Shown: one piece after another, positions 52,964 to 62,934 of the stretch
How the letters are laid out: every line of letters begins with the position of its first letter
Position numbering within the stretch: position 1 is the stretch's first letter
Assembly: GCA_029204225.1 (NCBI GenBank)
Contig: CM055099.1
Span: 69,923,349 to 69,987,348 of the forward strand
From: Diphasiastrum complanatum
Taxonomy: Eukaryota; Streptophyta; Lycopodiopsida; Lycopodiales; Lycopodiaceae
Length of the DNA stretch: 64,000 bases
Direction of reading: 5' to 3'
Notes under the pieces: generated by a model
Databases searched by the model: none
What the model was told of the DNA's origin: nothing
What the model saw: the letters and a program-made list of their open reading frames with translations, nothing else
Made by a program: the position numbers and the translations under genes

Positions 52964-55533
52964 CAGAGAAGAGGAGGCAAAGGAGTTCAAATATCTGCTG
53001 AAGATCGTTCTCGTTACAGGGTAGAAGGAAAGAAAAACGTGGATTTGTGGACAGATGGAACATTATATCCACAAGATCCAAGCACTTTGACACATCCCAC
53101 ATTCTCTTCAATAACTCATTTAGTTACATGGATATGCAATGAGCATAGTGGATTACTAGGATATTGTGAAAGATTGCAAAACCATGAAAAACAACTTTAT
53201 ATGAATAAAGTTCACTTTTTAGAAGGTGAGTTAATTCGGATATCCTCTTATTGTCAGAATAGAGATTGTCATCATTAAAAGATGCTAGAAGAAAATGAAC
53301 AACTTAAAAAGAATAATGAATCATTACAGAAGATAGCAATCAATATCAAATCAGAACTAGAGCAAATGCAGTCAGTCTTACAGTCTATTCGTATTGAAAA
53401 CTTACAATTACTGAAGGATGTGGATTTGGTAAAGAAGAAGGCTGAAAGTAAGAAGCGAAAGCGATAAAGTTGCAAGGATATTCAAACGCTTTCAAAAGGA
53501 GGTTATTGAAATAGAAGGTTCCGTGCATTCAAGTAAGCATATTCTAAATTTTGTAAGTTTTTCAATGACATTTGGATTTAATTTCAACTATGGTGATATT
53601 CTGTTAACTATTTGTTTTTTTTGCATATCTGCATTAGTAGCACCTCGGAATATTAAAGACAATGCTTCACTAGGAATGTCATTGGACACAATATTGACTT
53701 GCAAATCCACTGAGCGTATCATGATGAACAATAGGATTTCAAATGTAAAGTGTAAAATAGCAGAGTCTTTGATGGTGGACATTCAAAATATTTTAGATAA
53801 GACTATAGTTCAGGGTGCTTGTGATTTTGCAGGTATTAGTAGGGAAGCATATGCAACAATATTTAAACTAATTAGAGAAGCTTTTAAGCAAGTTCAAATT
53901 AGAAAAGTCCCAATCCCTAGGACATACCACTTGAAGAAAGAGAGGGATACATTAAACATAGGTATGCATAAGATCACTGAAACTCCATTTCATATTGAGG
54001 AGGTGTATGAAACTGATGGAAGATCGATATTCTGTAATTCATCAAACAATTTATTTGTTGATCTAAATTACTTGCTAAAATACATCGTCACATTCTATGA
54101 TATAACCTATGAAAAGGTGAATGGCAAAATAATCATAGTACTTAAGTTAGATGAGTCAGAAATTGTGAAAGGGTAGAAGATGGAAAGGGTTAGTATAACT
54201 CTCATGAATGATGCTCTATCCCAAACAGAGAACCAAGAAGATTTCAAATTTAGTGTCTAGTCAGAAAATGATATATGGTGGTTGGCAGCGTTTCAGGTAA
54301 CTAGCCTCATTATTACATTACATTCATTGAATAGTATTAATACATTGTAAACTAAGTATGATTAATTCTTTGGACAGGTGCTAAAAGAGGATCATGATAT
54401 ATTATCATGGATATTCTCAAGGACATCTTATCCTAGGATCATCAAGGACCATATGGATGGAGGATTTCTCAATGTTCCAGGAGTTGGAGACTTCAATGTT
54501 GAATGGCACTTAGCAGGTGATTTGAAAACATTGAAATGTATGTATAATGTCTCTCACGGTGCTACATCAAAACACCCTTGTTTGTACTGCATGAAAATGG
54601 CAAAATATGTAACTAGAAGTACAGGAATTACTAGAGAATATGCAGATCCAAACTGGAAGCCTGTGCTACCTATCCCCTTAAAAAATGTGCATGTTTGCAC
54701 TCTTCATGCAGAAGTTAGATTAATAGAAAAGATCATTTATCTTCATATAGTTTTTGCTTGGAATACTAAGCCAACATCTTTAGCAAAGGAAGCTATCTCT
54801 CGATTAGAAGATGTTTTATCAAAAGCAAGACTCCATAAAGGACATGTCAAAATTCAAAAAGATGAAAAGCTTTCAGGAAAGAATGGGAACATGCCAACTA
54901 AGCCAAGCATAGGAGGATCAAAAGCACATCGTTTTCTATCAAATTATACTGGTAAGGCTTCTAATATTCAACACTCAGTCTGGATAGATATTATTGTTGC
55001 CACTCAGGACTTCGAGAAAGACAATGTATGGAAAAAGCTTGATAGTATGATTGCTATTTTAAGAAAAGAAAAATACTCTGATATTGATAAGAAAGCTGTC
55101 CAAAGGACTTGTGTTGAGTTTGTTAATGCAATATCAAAAGCATGGGGAGAAGATCACATCACTCATTACATGGTTAGTATAAAATTTTCAAAATGCTTTC
55201 AAATTTTCATATATATTTAGATCTAAACATAAGACTAACATTATAATTTTGACATATGCAGCACATACTAAGAGATCATACAACATTTTTTGCATATAAT
55301 ATGGAAGCTTGAGTGTATGGTCATCACAAGGGATGGAGAAGTCACACTGGCATGCACGAGCAGCATTTCATCGAAATACACAACATGGAGGAACCAATGA
55401 AAAACGAAACTACATTTGTCAATTATTTCAGTGGTTCTACCGCAGAATTCAGATTCGACATATAACAAAGACCACACAATACAACAAGTTTAGAAAAACA
55501 TGCAAGTTCATACAGGAAGAGAAAATTAGATGA
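52964..55533 (+). pseudogene. gene A, unit 2: DDE-transposase-like multi-exon gene (least broken)
   Basis: Exons: a, from acceptor TTTGCAG (52963) to donor CAA|GTAAGC (53532), with KKNVDLWTDGTLYPQDPSTL, HSGLLGYCERL and a heptad coiled coil plus basic KKKAESKKRKR. b, 53627-54296, with GACDFAGISREAYATIFKLI, FHIEEVYETDGRSIF and KIIIVLKLDESEIVKG. c, 54378-55172, open throughout, with NVEWHLAGDLKTLKCMYNVS, TSKHPCLYCMK, NVHVCTLHAEVRLIEKIIYL and DHITHYM. d, 55262-55533, with MSVWSSQGMEKSHWHARAAF, HRNTQHGGT and FQWFYRRIQIR. Candidate catalytic acidics are in LKLDE and AGDLK. The third is uncertain (HAEVR or GMEKSH). Damage: stops at 53276, 53465, 54174 and 54258, a lost acceptor AG before exon b, and a one-base slip in exon d. 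The true first exon is upstream and not found. Confidence 0.78.
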
Positions 55534-55666
55534 TTGCTGAGTAAAAGATCATCATTGCTGAGTAGAAGATCATCATGACATGTTCATAATTGCTTTGCAA
55601 ATTCATTGAACAAGAGAGGAGCAATACCCAATGTAAATGTATTCATTGTATTATACAAAGTGTCAA

Positions 55667-57209
55667 CTATTCATCATCAGATCTTGTATCAAATTCTATG
55701 GTAGTATTGTCATGAAGAAATTCTCTGCTAGCATATGCATCTAATAGATGTGCATTATCCTTATTTCCACTAAGCTCAATATAAGTGGAATACAATGAAT
55801 AATGGGACCTCCTTAAAGGAACATTCCCATCAGTAAAGCCTAAAATGTTCAAAACATAAGATCTTTTGACAAAAATGACCTTATTTGTCTTAACAAATTT
55901 ATGTCCTCCTAAATAAAATGATAAAGCTTTAACTGCCATTATAAGACTCTCCCCGACTGGGCTCAACTTGGAATGAGCAATACAGATCTCACTCTTCAAG
56001 AAATGTCAAAGATAGTGGCCCAGTCCACTGTCCCTCTGGAACGAGGATGCGTGTTGTTTGAAATCACCTCGTCTCGCAGCAAAATCATCTATTATGAGAG
56101 CATCCTGTAATAGGAAATATGCTAGCAAAAACACATTCAGTGATTGAAAACATTCAAATGCAAGGAAGATTAAACACTTACACAATCTTCATCATCAGCA
56201 GCAACCAGATCAGGATGATCAATATAATGACCACGTACTGAAGTGGAATCATCAGTGAAATGCATTAATGATGGACGAGGGAAGCCCATCTGGGATTGAA
56301 ATGTCGTGAATTCTTCATCGGATGGTCTGCCTCGCCCATCCTCAACTATAATTGATAAAGTCTTATTTAGGCATTCTTCACCAGTCATAAGACCCTCCTC
56401 ATCATCAAAATCAATACCAGCAACAAGGTCATCTGTCTCAAAATCTACAAAGTCGGAGAATTCAAAAATTGTGCCGGATAATAAACATAGAACCTCGTGC
56501 TCACGATAGTCAAAAAATTTACATATATCAGCAGTAGTAAAATATACATCGTCATTACTATAATATATAGGCAAATTGAAAAGACATTTCGAATCCTCCA
56601 TAGATTTGGATTCATCATCAGATGTATTTTGGCCAATGAAAGAATCCCGAAGAACATCAGTATTTAAATCAATGAAGTCACTTTCTTTATCAGGAGTGTC
56701 GATAAGAAAGCGATATCCTTAATGGCTGACTGAACAGAGGAGGGTGCAAAAGGAGGGTCAACAACAGGAAACTCATCATCATCTAGGATCTGAACTAAAA
56801 GAAAAAGTACGAAACCACTCTAATATTCAACCAATGGACATTTATTGTTGCAATACGGACACATAGAACTACTTTTGAAAAGATCAAACAATTTGGTGAA
56901 CATTCTATCCAGTCTATGTCTAAAAGCTGGGAAGAAATGAAAAAGATCAGTATAATACATGTACTGGAGTTGACCTATGGAGAAAACAGGCTTGCTAAGT
57001 ATATCTTTGAATCTGACATAATGTTCATAAAATACGTCAGAATTTGGTTGTGCAGTCCTGAAAACATGTAGATATGGCCTGAATAGGCTGTGGAAGTAGT
57101 CCATATTTTTAGTAATCCCAAATTCACTCAGAAATGAACTCAAGCTTGATTCTCGTGAGGATGATGAGGAAGAGGCCATGACAGTAGTGGGAATATCGCA
57201 CTTGTGCAT
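55667..57209 (-). pseudogene. gene B, unit 2: unrecognised convergent partner gene
   Basis: Minus strand. Exon 1 starts at ATG 57209 or, more likely, at the second ATG (57179, MASSSSSSRESS). It has FHSLFRPYLHVFRTAQPNSD, YYTDLFHFFPAFRHRLDRMF and a C-x2-C-x3-C cluster (CPYCNNKC). A short break (56837-56780) leads to an acidic region (ILDDDEFPVVDPPFAP, DTPDKESDFIDLN, DDDLVAADDEDC) ending at donor TGT|GTAAGTG (56182). An intron with a perfect acceptor CTATTACAG (56105) precedes the last exon, DALIIDDFAARRGDF..., REFLHDNTTIEFDTRSDDE. A TGA at 56006-56008 interrupts it where unit 1 is open, and there is a one-base slip near 56720. No known family. Conservation of the last exon in both units, in convergent position, argues that it is element-encoded. 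Confidence 0.6.
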
Positions 57210-57791
57210 GCGGGAGAACTGAATTAAAACAAACTATCAAAATGGCAAAAAAGATGGATATGTACGGCAGACAGATACTGAATATCGCACTTGTGCGCGA
57301 GTAGGTATACTTGCAAGCAAACAAACAACAATGAGCGCGCACAAAAGCAATATGTCGCGAATTTTGAGAACGCAAAAGGTCAAAATTTATTCGGTTTCCG
57401 TGCCATTTATACTAAATTTTTGCACGTGTGGTCAACAGACTTATGACACGTGTCTACTTTCAATTCGACAACAGGCGTAGGCACGTGTGAGATGACACCT
57501 GCACACATGTGAAATGACACCTAGACACGTGTTGCATGTTCATTCGATTGCTCATAAACACATGTCGCTCTCGCATTCATCTGTACAACTCCCACACGTG
57601 TGACAGGACGTTCTTTTGCACGTGCGAACCCCGATATAAAATCACAAATTTCGATGAATTTTTTTCACTTTTTTTTTTGCTCTGCATATCGCATTTGTGC
57701 GCGCCCTTCACGATCAAAATTCCTCCTACTACCTTCCATGCTCACAGGTCCGATACCTCTTCCTACATGTCACCCCATATCGCACTTGTGC
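57193..57791. promoter_or_regulatory. repeated ATATCGCACTTGTGC motifs and CACGTG cluster
   Basis: The 15-mer ATATCGCACTTGTGC occurs at 57193-57207, 57282-57296 and 57777-57791, and with one change (GCATTTGTGC) at 57686-57700, all in the same orientation. The core GCAC-TT-GTGC is nearly palindromic. Between them, 57421-57640 holds about six ACGTG/CACGTG G-box-like cores. The region lies upstream of gene B and upstream of the histone copy. Subterminal transposase sites or a promoter are the likely roles (inference). Confidence 0.5.
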
Positions 57792-57953
57792 ATCTTTCCT
57801 CAAATCTAGTCGTTCTCTCTGATATTCGGCTCGCATAGGTCCGATATACCATACATTCTGTTCGTACATAGCAGTCCTCTGCGAGTTCTTTATCATCCGT
57901 TCCTTCTCATTCTAACCTTCACGCACAAGTCCGCTATCACATAGTTCACACCC

Positions 57954-58330
57954 ATGGATAGGAGAAAGCAGACAAGGAGAGACTTCTTCTCTCTTGGCTC
58001 ATCCTCATCTCTTGCGATTGCCATCACACCCCTTGCTAGACCTAGAATGTGCAACCGCAGCAGGTGGCTCTCTGAGATACGCAAGTATCAGAGTCAACAG
58101 CTCTGTTGATCCCAAGAGCTCCATTCTATCGTGTTGTCCGGAACATAACAAGAAATGATCTTGGACAACACGTTAGATTTACACCGAGTGCTCTTCAGTG
58201 CCTTCAGGAGGCTGCTGAAGATTATATTAGCCTTTTTTTTGAGGATTCTTTTTTGTTTGCCATCCATACCAAGAGGGTTACCATAATGCCCAAGAATTTT
58301 CAACTTTTGATGAAAATGAGGGATAGGTAC
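57954..58330 (+). pseudogene. intronless histone H3 / CENH3-like copy, truncated by an LTR
   Basis: ATG 57954 opens a tail MDRRKQTRRDFFS..., ending RWLSEIRKYQ, the H3 alpha-N helix. A two-base shift after YQ (about 58092) moves the frame. Then LLIPRAPFYRVVRNITR, FTPSALQCLQEAAEDY, FFEDSFLFAIHTKRVTIMPK and FQLLMKMRDRY give the complete histone fold (H3: QSSAVMALQEACEAY, FEDTNLCAIHAKRVTIMPK). The tail lacks the K4/K9/K27 contexts of canonical H3 and loop 1 is one residue longer, which favours a CENH3 or otherwise divergent H3. The whole fold is uninterrupted by introns, although plant CENH3 genes normally have them, so it is likely a retrocopy. The last residues are replaced from 58331 by the copia LTR. 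Confidence 0.8.
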
Positions 58331-58985
58331 TGTGAAAAATACAGATCCTAAGTGGATCTAAACTCCAAGATCATTGGCTTGAATGCTTGCACTCCAAACT
58401 ACATAAGCTAGGAATTGGCAACACATTCTATGCTACCTAGAATGCAAAGAACTTGATCAAAAAGCATTTATCACAAATGGAAACTTCCATAAACATCAAG
58501 TGCGGCCCAAAATAGCATTATACAGTCCATAATACATCAGCCTACCACTTTTGAAAAGCACCTAAGATCATACACAATAGCTTGAAGACAATACACACAA
58601 CAATGCTCTCAATGGAGGAAGAAACAATGACAATGATCTATTGATCTCAATGAAGCATACAAAAGGTTTCTCCAACCTGTTTTCCACGACTTCCCTACTA
58701 TTTATGGATGAGGAAGATGACTCTCTCTCCTCTCTCTAGAAGGTACTTGACCCTAGATATTCCCTATATAGGAAAAATAGCTAAAAATGGCTTATATGAC
58801 CAAAATACATCAAAATGGTCTCATTTTGAAGGGTATGAAGTTTGACACTTCATCATACTGAAAAAATACAGTAAATAAAAACATTGTGGCCTGGTTCACA
58901 CGTGTGAAACTCCAGAACCAAAACTATTTACAATTTTAGCCAATTTAGGCCTCAAACTAGCTAGGAAATGTTGACAATTTTCACA
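58331..58985 (-). repeat. 3' LTR of the intact copia element
   Basis: 655 bp. The edges are set by a perfect 8-bp terminal inverted repeat, TGTGAAAA at 58331 and TTTTCACA ending at 58985. The right edge also abuts the polypurine tract CTCCCTCTTC. It contains the palindrome TTCACACGTGTGAA at 58895-58908. The polyprotein stop codon overlaps the first bases of the LTR. Confidence 0.8.
58895..58908. repeat. 14-bp palindrome TTCACACGTGTGAA, copy 3 of 3
   Basis: Identical to 16233-16246 and 46387-46400. Here it lies in the U3-side part of an LTR. Confidence 0.6.
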
Positions 58986-61900
58986 CTCCCTCTTCAACAT
59001 TGGATGCTAGTTTCAACATAGTCTTTGAGCACATTCCAAGATTAGATCTATGCATTAAATATAGGTCCTTTCCCAATGGTTTGGTGAAGATATCAGCCAC
59101 ACACTCCTTTGAAGAGACATGTTGAAGCTCCACCTCTTTGGCAATGACTTGATCTCTCACAAAATGGTGAGCAATCTCAATGTGCTTGCTCCTTGCATGA
59201 AAAACAGGATTGCTTGCCAAGCTTTGGGCTGAAAGGTTATCACAAAGTATGATTGGAGTCTTCTCTGGTTCCAGCAAGTGAAGATCCAATAACATCCTCT
59301 TGATCCAAAGAATCTCCTTGGTGCATGTTGTTAATGCCTTGTACTCGGCTTCGGTGGAAGATAGAGAGATAGTTGGTTGCTTCTTTGATAGCCATGAGAC
59401 CACTCCATCTCCAAGATAGATTGCAAAGGCACTTGTTGACTTCCTATCCATTTGATCACCTGCAAAATCTGAATCTGAAAATCCACAAAGGTTAGGTGTA
59501 GTACCTCCATACAAGATGCCAAAATCTCTAGATCCCGAGATGTATCTAAGTACTCTCTTTCCTAGCTTCCAATGAGCCTCACTAGGATCTTGCATAAATT
59601 GACTTAGTTTACCAACCACAAAGCTTAGATCAGGTCTTGTGATGGTTAACCATATAAGAGATCCTATTAGCTTTCTATAGAGAGTAATGTCCTTGAAGGA
59701 TCTTTCATTACTTCTTGTAGTTAGCTTTACATTTGATTCCATAGGAGTAGAAACAACTTTACAATCTTCCATATGAAACCTTTTTAGAATAGAGTTAACA
59801 TACTTTTCTTGACATATGAATGTAGATTTAGAAGTTCTAATAATCTCTATTCCTAAGATATAATGAAGTTTACCAAGATCTTGAATTTCAAACTCTCTTT
59901 TGAGTGCCATCTTGATTTCATCTATATCTAGATTGTTACCACCACTTAAGATAATGTCATCAACATAGATCAAAAGTAAAGTGATATCATTTTCATTCAA
60001 TCTAAAGTAGAGAGAATGATCATACTCACTCATAACAAAGTTTTGAGAAAGTAAGAAGGAATTGAGCTTAGCATACCAACTCCTTGGTGCTTGCTTTAGC
60101 CCATACAAACTCTTTTGGAGATAGCACACATGATTAGGCTCATCATGTGAAACATAGCCCTCGGGTTGCTCCATGTAAATATCTTCTTCAAGATCACCAT
60201 TCAAGAAGGCATTAGTAACATCCATTTGCCACATATCCCAATCATAAAGAGTTGCAAGAGAGATTAGGATTCGAATAGTTACCATCTTTGCCACGGGTGC
60301 AAAGGTCTCATCATAGTCAATACCATATTCTTGAGCATACCCCTTTGCCACCAACCTTGCCTTGTACTTGTTGATTGATCCATCTTGATTTGTCTTGATC
60401 TTGAAGATCCACTTACAACCAATTGCCTTCTTGTCCTTTGGAAGCTTTACCAACCTCCATGTGTTGCTTTTGATGAGTGCTTGATGCTCATGATCCATGG
60501 CTTGGATCCATTCCTTCTTTTGAATTGCTTCACCTACACAAGTTGGTTCATCAAAAGAGGTAAGAAAAGCAAAGTTAGAGTTGTCCACCACTTGCTTTCC
60601 TTTTTCATCATAGGTTAGCCTTGATGGCTTAGCCCTTTGCCTTTGAGTCTTCCTTGAAGTTTGCTTTGGAGTGGCATCTCCATCTTCATCCAAGACATCT
60701 TGCACATCATGATGATTAGTAGGCACATCAACATCAACATCAACAACATTGGAAACATTCTCTTCATGAAAGATGACATCCCTACTTATGACAACTTTCT
60801 TTGTAGAAGGAATGTACACTTTGTAAGCCTTGCTTACTTCACTATAGCCAACAAACACACCCTTCTTTGATGAAGGATCTTCTTTAGTTCTATCATCAAG
60901 TGTGATATTGACAAAACATGTACATCCAAAGATCCTACAATGCTTGACACTCGGCCTTCTACCATAAAGAACCTCATGAGGAGTTTTACCATCCAAGGAA
61001 GCACTTGTCCATCTATTACATAGATAGTTAGCACATGCTAAAGCTTCCCCCCAAAAAGACTTAGCAAGATTAGCATGTAGTCTCATTGCCTTGGCACATT
61101 CACAAAGGGTTCTATTCTTCCTCTCGGCCACTCCATTCTGTTGTGGAGTCCTAGGACTAGACATCTCCCTCTTAATCCCATGTGCTATACAAAAGTCTTT
61201 GAACCTATTTGAGGTGTATTCCCCTCCATTATCAGATCTTAAGCATTTGATCTTTGTATTGAATTGGTTTTCCATTTCATTCTTGAACTTGACAAATGCA
61301 GCAAACACTTCATCCTTACTTTTAAGAAGATAGATCCAAGTATACCTACTAAAGTCATCAATGAAAGTTGCATACATCTTTGCCCCACCATTGCTAGTTG
61401 TACTAGAAGAATGAATATCAGAATGCACAAGTTGAAAAGCTTCTTTAGATCTAGAGGTAGATCTAGAATAAGCAAGTCTATGAGATTTGGACAAGGCACA
61501 ATGTTCACAAACACTGTTGTTTGCAACAAGACTTTTAGGGAGACCAAGAACAAGCTCTTTCTTTGCCATTACCTCCAAAGATTTGAAGTTGGGATGGCCC
61601 AACCTCTTGTGCCAAACTTCTTGGTTTGTCAATTGCTCCCTAGCCATACATCCTTCATGATTAGAGATCACACATGCATCAAGCTTGAAAAGTTTACCAT
61701 GCCTCCTACCTTGAGCAATCAAGGATCCACATTTACTTATCAAACATGCATCTCCAATGAACTCCACATCAAGTCCTTTGTCAATCATTTGACTTACACT
61801 AAGCAAATTCTTAGTGATTGAAGGAATGTACAAAACATTTTCAAGATTTGCTTTCCTATTTGTTAAAAGGGAAATAGGAATAGTGCCTATGCCTTTGATG

Positions 61901-62934
61901 TCACATTGACCATCATTTGCAGTGTAGATGATGTTACCTTCTCCCTCATAAGACAATAAGGATGTAAAGTATTCCTTATGTCTTGTCATGTGAGATGAGG
62001 CTCCACTATCAATCCACCAAGGATCATTATCATCTATGTTGGCTAACAAACTTGAAGTCATAACAAGTGATTCACATGTGTTATGTTCTTCCTCATCTAT
62101 TGTAAGATTTCCTTGCCTCTCTCCTTGCTCTCTTTTCTTCTTATAACATTCATTTGCAAAATGACCTTTTATCCCACAATAAAAGCACTTGAACTTTGAC
62201 TTATTGTTCTTAGTAGAAGAGGAAGAGGAAGAGTGATCATCATGATCAAAGTTACCACCTTTGGACCATTTCCCTTTGCCTTTACCTTTGCCCTTGAATT
62301 TGCCTTTTGTGAAGAAAGCCTCTTCACCTCCACCTTGCAAGGGTGCACCATCAAGCTTTGATTGCAACCTATGTTCTTCAGCCAATAAGATTTCTTGCAA
62401 GTCAACCACACTTGGCAAGACTCTTTGAATGGCAAAACTTTGCACAAGGTTAGCATGTTCATTTAGCAAACCATTCAACATAACTTGGACTATTTCACCA
62501 TCTTTTATGTTCTCATCAATGCATGCTAAATCATCACTTAGGGACTTAACTCTCAAGATAAATGCATGAGCACTTTCACCCTCTCTTTGCCTACTAGAAA
62601 ATATTTGTCTCCTTAGGGTCAATACCCTAGATGTGGACTTTGATTCAAAGAGCTTCTTTAAGGCATTCCATGCCTCACTTGCACTTTGACACTTTCCAAC
62701 TTCCTTGAGAAGTTCATTTGTAACATTCATTTTAATGATATGAAGAGCCCTTTTGGCCTTCTTATCAAACCTTTGTTGCTCTTGAAGTGTGAGAGGTCTC
62801 TCTTCAATTTCTGCAACTATGTCCATGAGTTCATTCAACTCAAGTAAGGACTCCATCCTCACTTTCCAAGTAGAGTAGTTTGATGAACTCAACCTTTCAC
62901 TAGACTCTAGCATGATCCCACCATTGGAAGCCAT
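58981..62934 (-). CDS. copia gag-pol polyprotein, 1317 residues, intact
   Basis: A single open frame from ATG 62934 to TGA 58981-58983. Gag is residues about 1-250 (SSSNYSTWKVRMESLL, UBN2), with a Gly/Lys run at 210-227. The CCHC zinc knuckle is C250-C263 (CFYCGIKGHFANEC). Protease active site is WWIDSGASSHMT (D309). Integrase HHCC spans H442-C479, with core acidics D506, D568 (RSDNGG) and E604 (NGVAERKNRT). RT has D905 in QMDVTNAFLNG and YVDD at 990-993. RNase H has D1154 (SDSDFAG), E1195 (SSTEAEY), D1232 and D1281 (VADIFTKPLG). All catalytic residues expected for the family are present and the length is normal (about 1300). The product copies element RNA to DNA and integrates it. It is the only plausible active source of mobility in the window. 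Confidence 0.95.
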   Translation of the reverse strand: MASNGGIMLESSERLSSSNYSTWKVRMESLLELNELMDIVAEIEERPLTLQEQQRFDKKAKRALHIIKMNVTNELLKEVGKCQSASEAWNALKKLFESKSTSRVLTLRRQIFSSRQREGESAHAFILRVKSLSDDLACIDENIKDGEIVQVMLNGLLNEHANLVQSFAIQRVLPSVVDLQEILLAEEHRLQSKLDGAPLQGGGEEAFFTKGKFKGKGKGKGKWSKGGNFDHDDHSSSSSSTKNNKSKFKCFYCGIKGHFANECYKKKREQGERQGNLTIDEEEHNTCESLVMTSSLLANIDDNDPWWIDSGASSHMTRHKEYFTSLLSYEGEGNIIYTANDGQCDIKGIGTIPISLLTNRKANLENVLYIPSITKNLLSVSQMIDKGLDVEFIGDACLISKCGSLIAQGRRHGKLFKLDACVISNHEGCMAREQLTNQEVWHKRLGHPNFKSLEVMAKKELVLGLPKSLVANNSVCEHCALSKSHRLAYSRSTSRSKEAFQLVHSDIHSSSTTSNGGAKMYATFIDDFSRYTWIYLLKSKDEVFAAFVKFKNEMENQFNTKIKCLRSDNGGEYTSNRFKDFCIAHGIKREMSSPRTPQQNGVAERKNRTLCECAKAMRLHANLAKSFWGEALACANYLCNRWTSASLDGKTPHEVLYGRRPSVKHCRIFGCTCFVNITLDDRTKEDPSSKKGVFVGYSEVSKAYKVYIPSTKKVVISRDVIFHEENVSNVVDVDVDVPTNHHDVQDVLDEDGDATPKQTSRKTQRQRAKPSRLTYDEKGKQVVDNSNFAFLTSFDEPTCVGEAIQKKEWIQAMDHEHQALIKSNTWRLVKLPKDKKAIGCKWIFKIKTNQDGSINKYKARLVAKGYAQEYGIDYDETFAPVAKMVTIRILISLATLYDWDMWQMDVTNAFLNGDLEEDIYMEQPEGYVSHDEPNHVCYLQKSLYGLKQAPRSWYAKLNSFLLSQNFVMSEYDHSLYFRLNENDITLLLIYVDDIILSGGNNLDIDEIKMALKREFEIQDLGKLHYILGIEIIRTSKSTFICQEKYVNSILKRFHMEDCKVVSTPMESNVKLTTRSNERSFKDITLYRKLIGSLIWLTITRPDLSFVVGKLSQFMQDPSEAHWKLGKRVLRYISGSRDFGILYGGTTPNLCGFSDSDFAGDQMDRKSTSAFAIYLGDGVVSWLSKKQPTISLSSTEAEYKALTTCTKEILWIKRMLLDLHLLEPEKTPIILCDNLSAQSLASNPVFHARSKHIEIAHHFVRDQVIAKEVELQHVSSKECVADIFTKPLGKDLYLMHRSNLGMCSKTMLKLASNVEEGV

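Noticed and set aside
57893-58303. Minus-strand frames opposite the histone copy
   Set aside because: They overlap the clear H3 coding sequence on the plus strand and have no features of their own.
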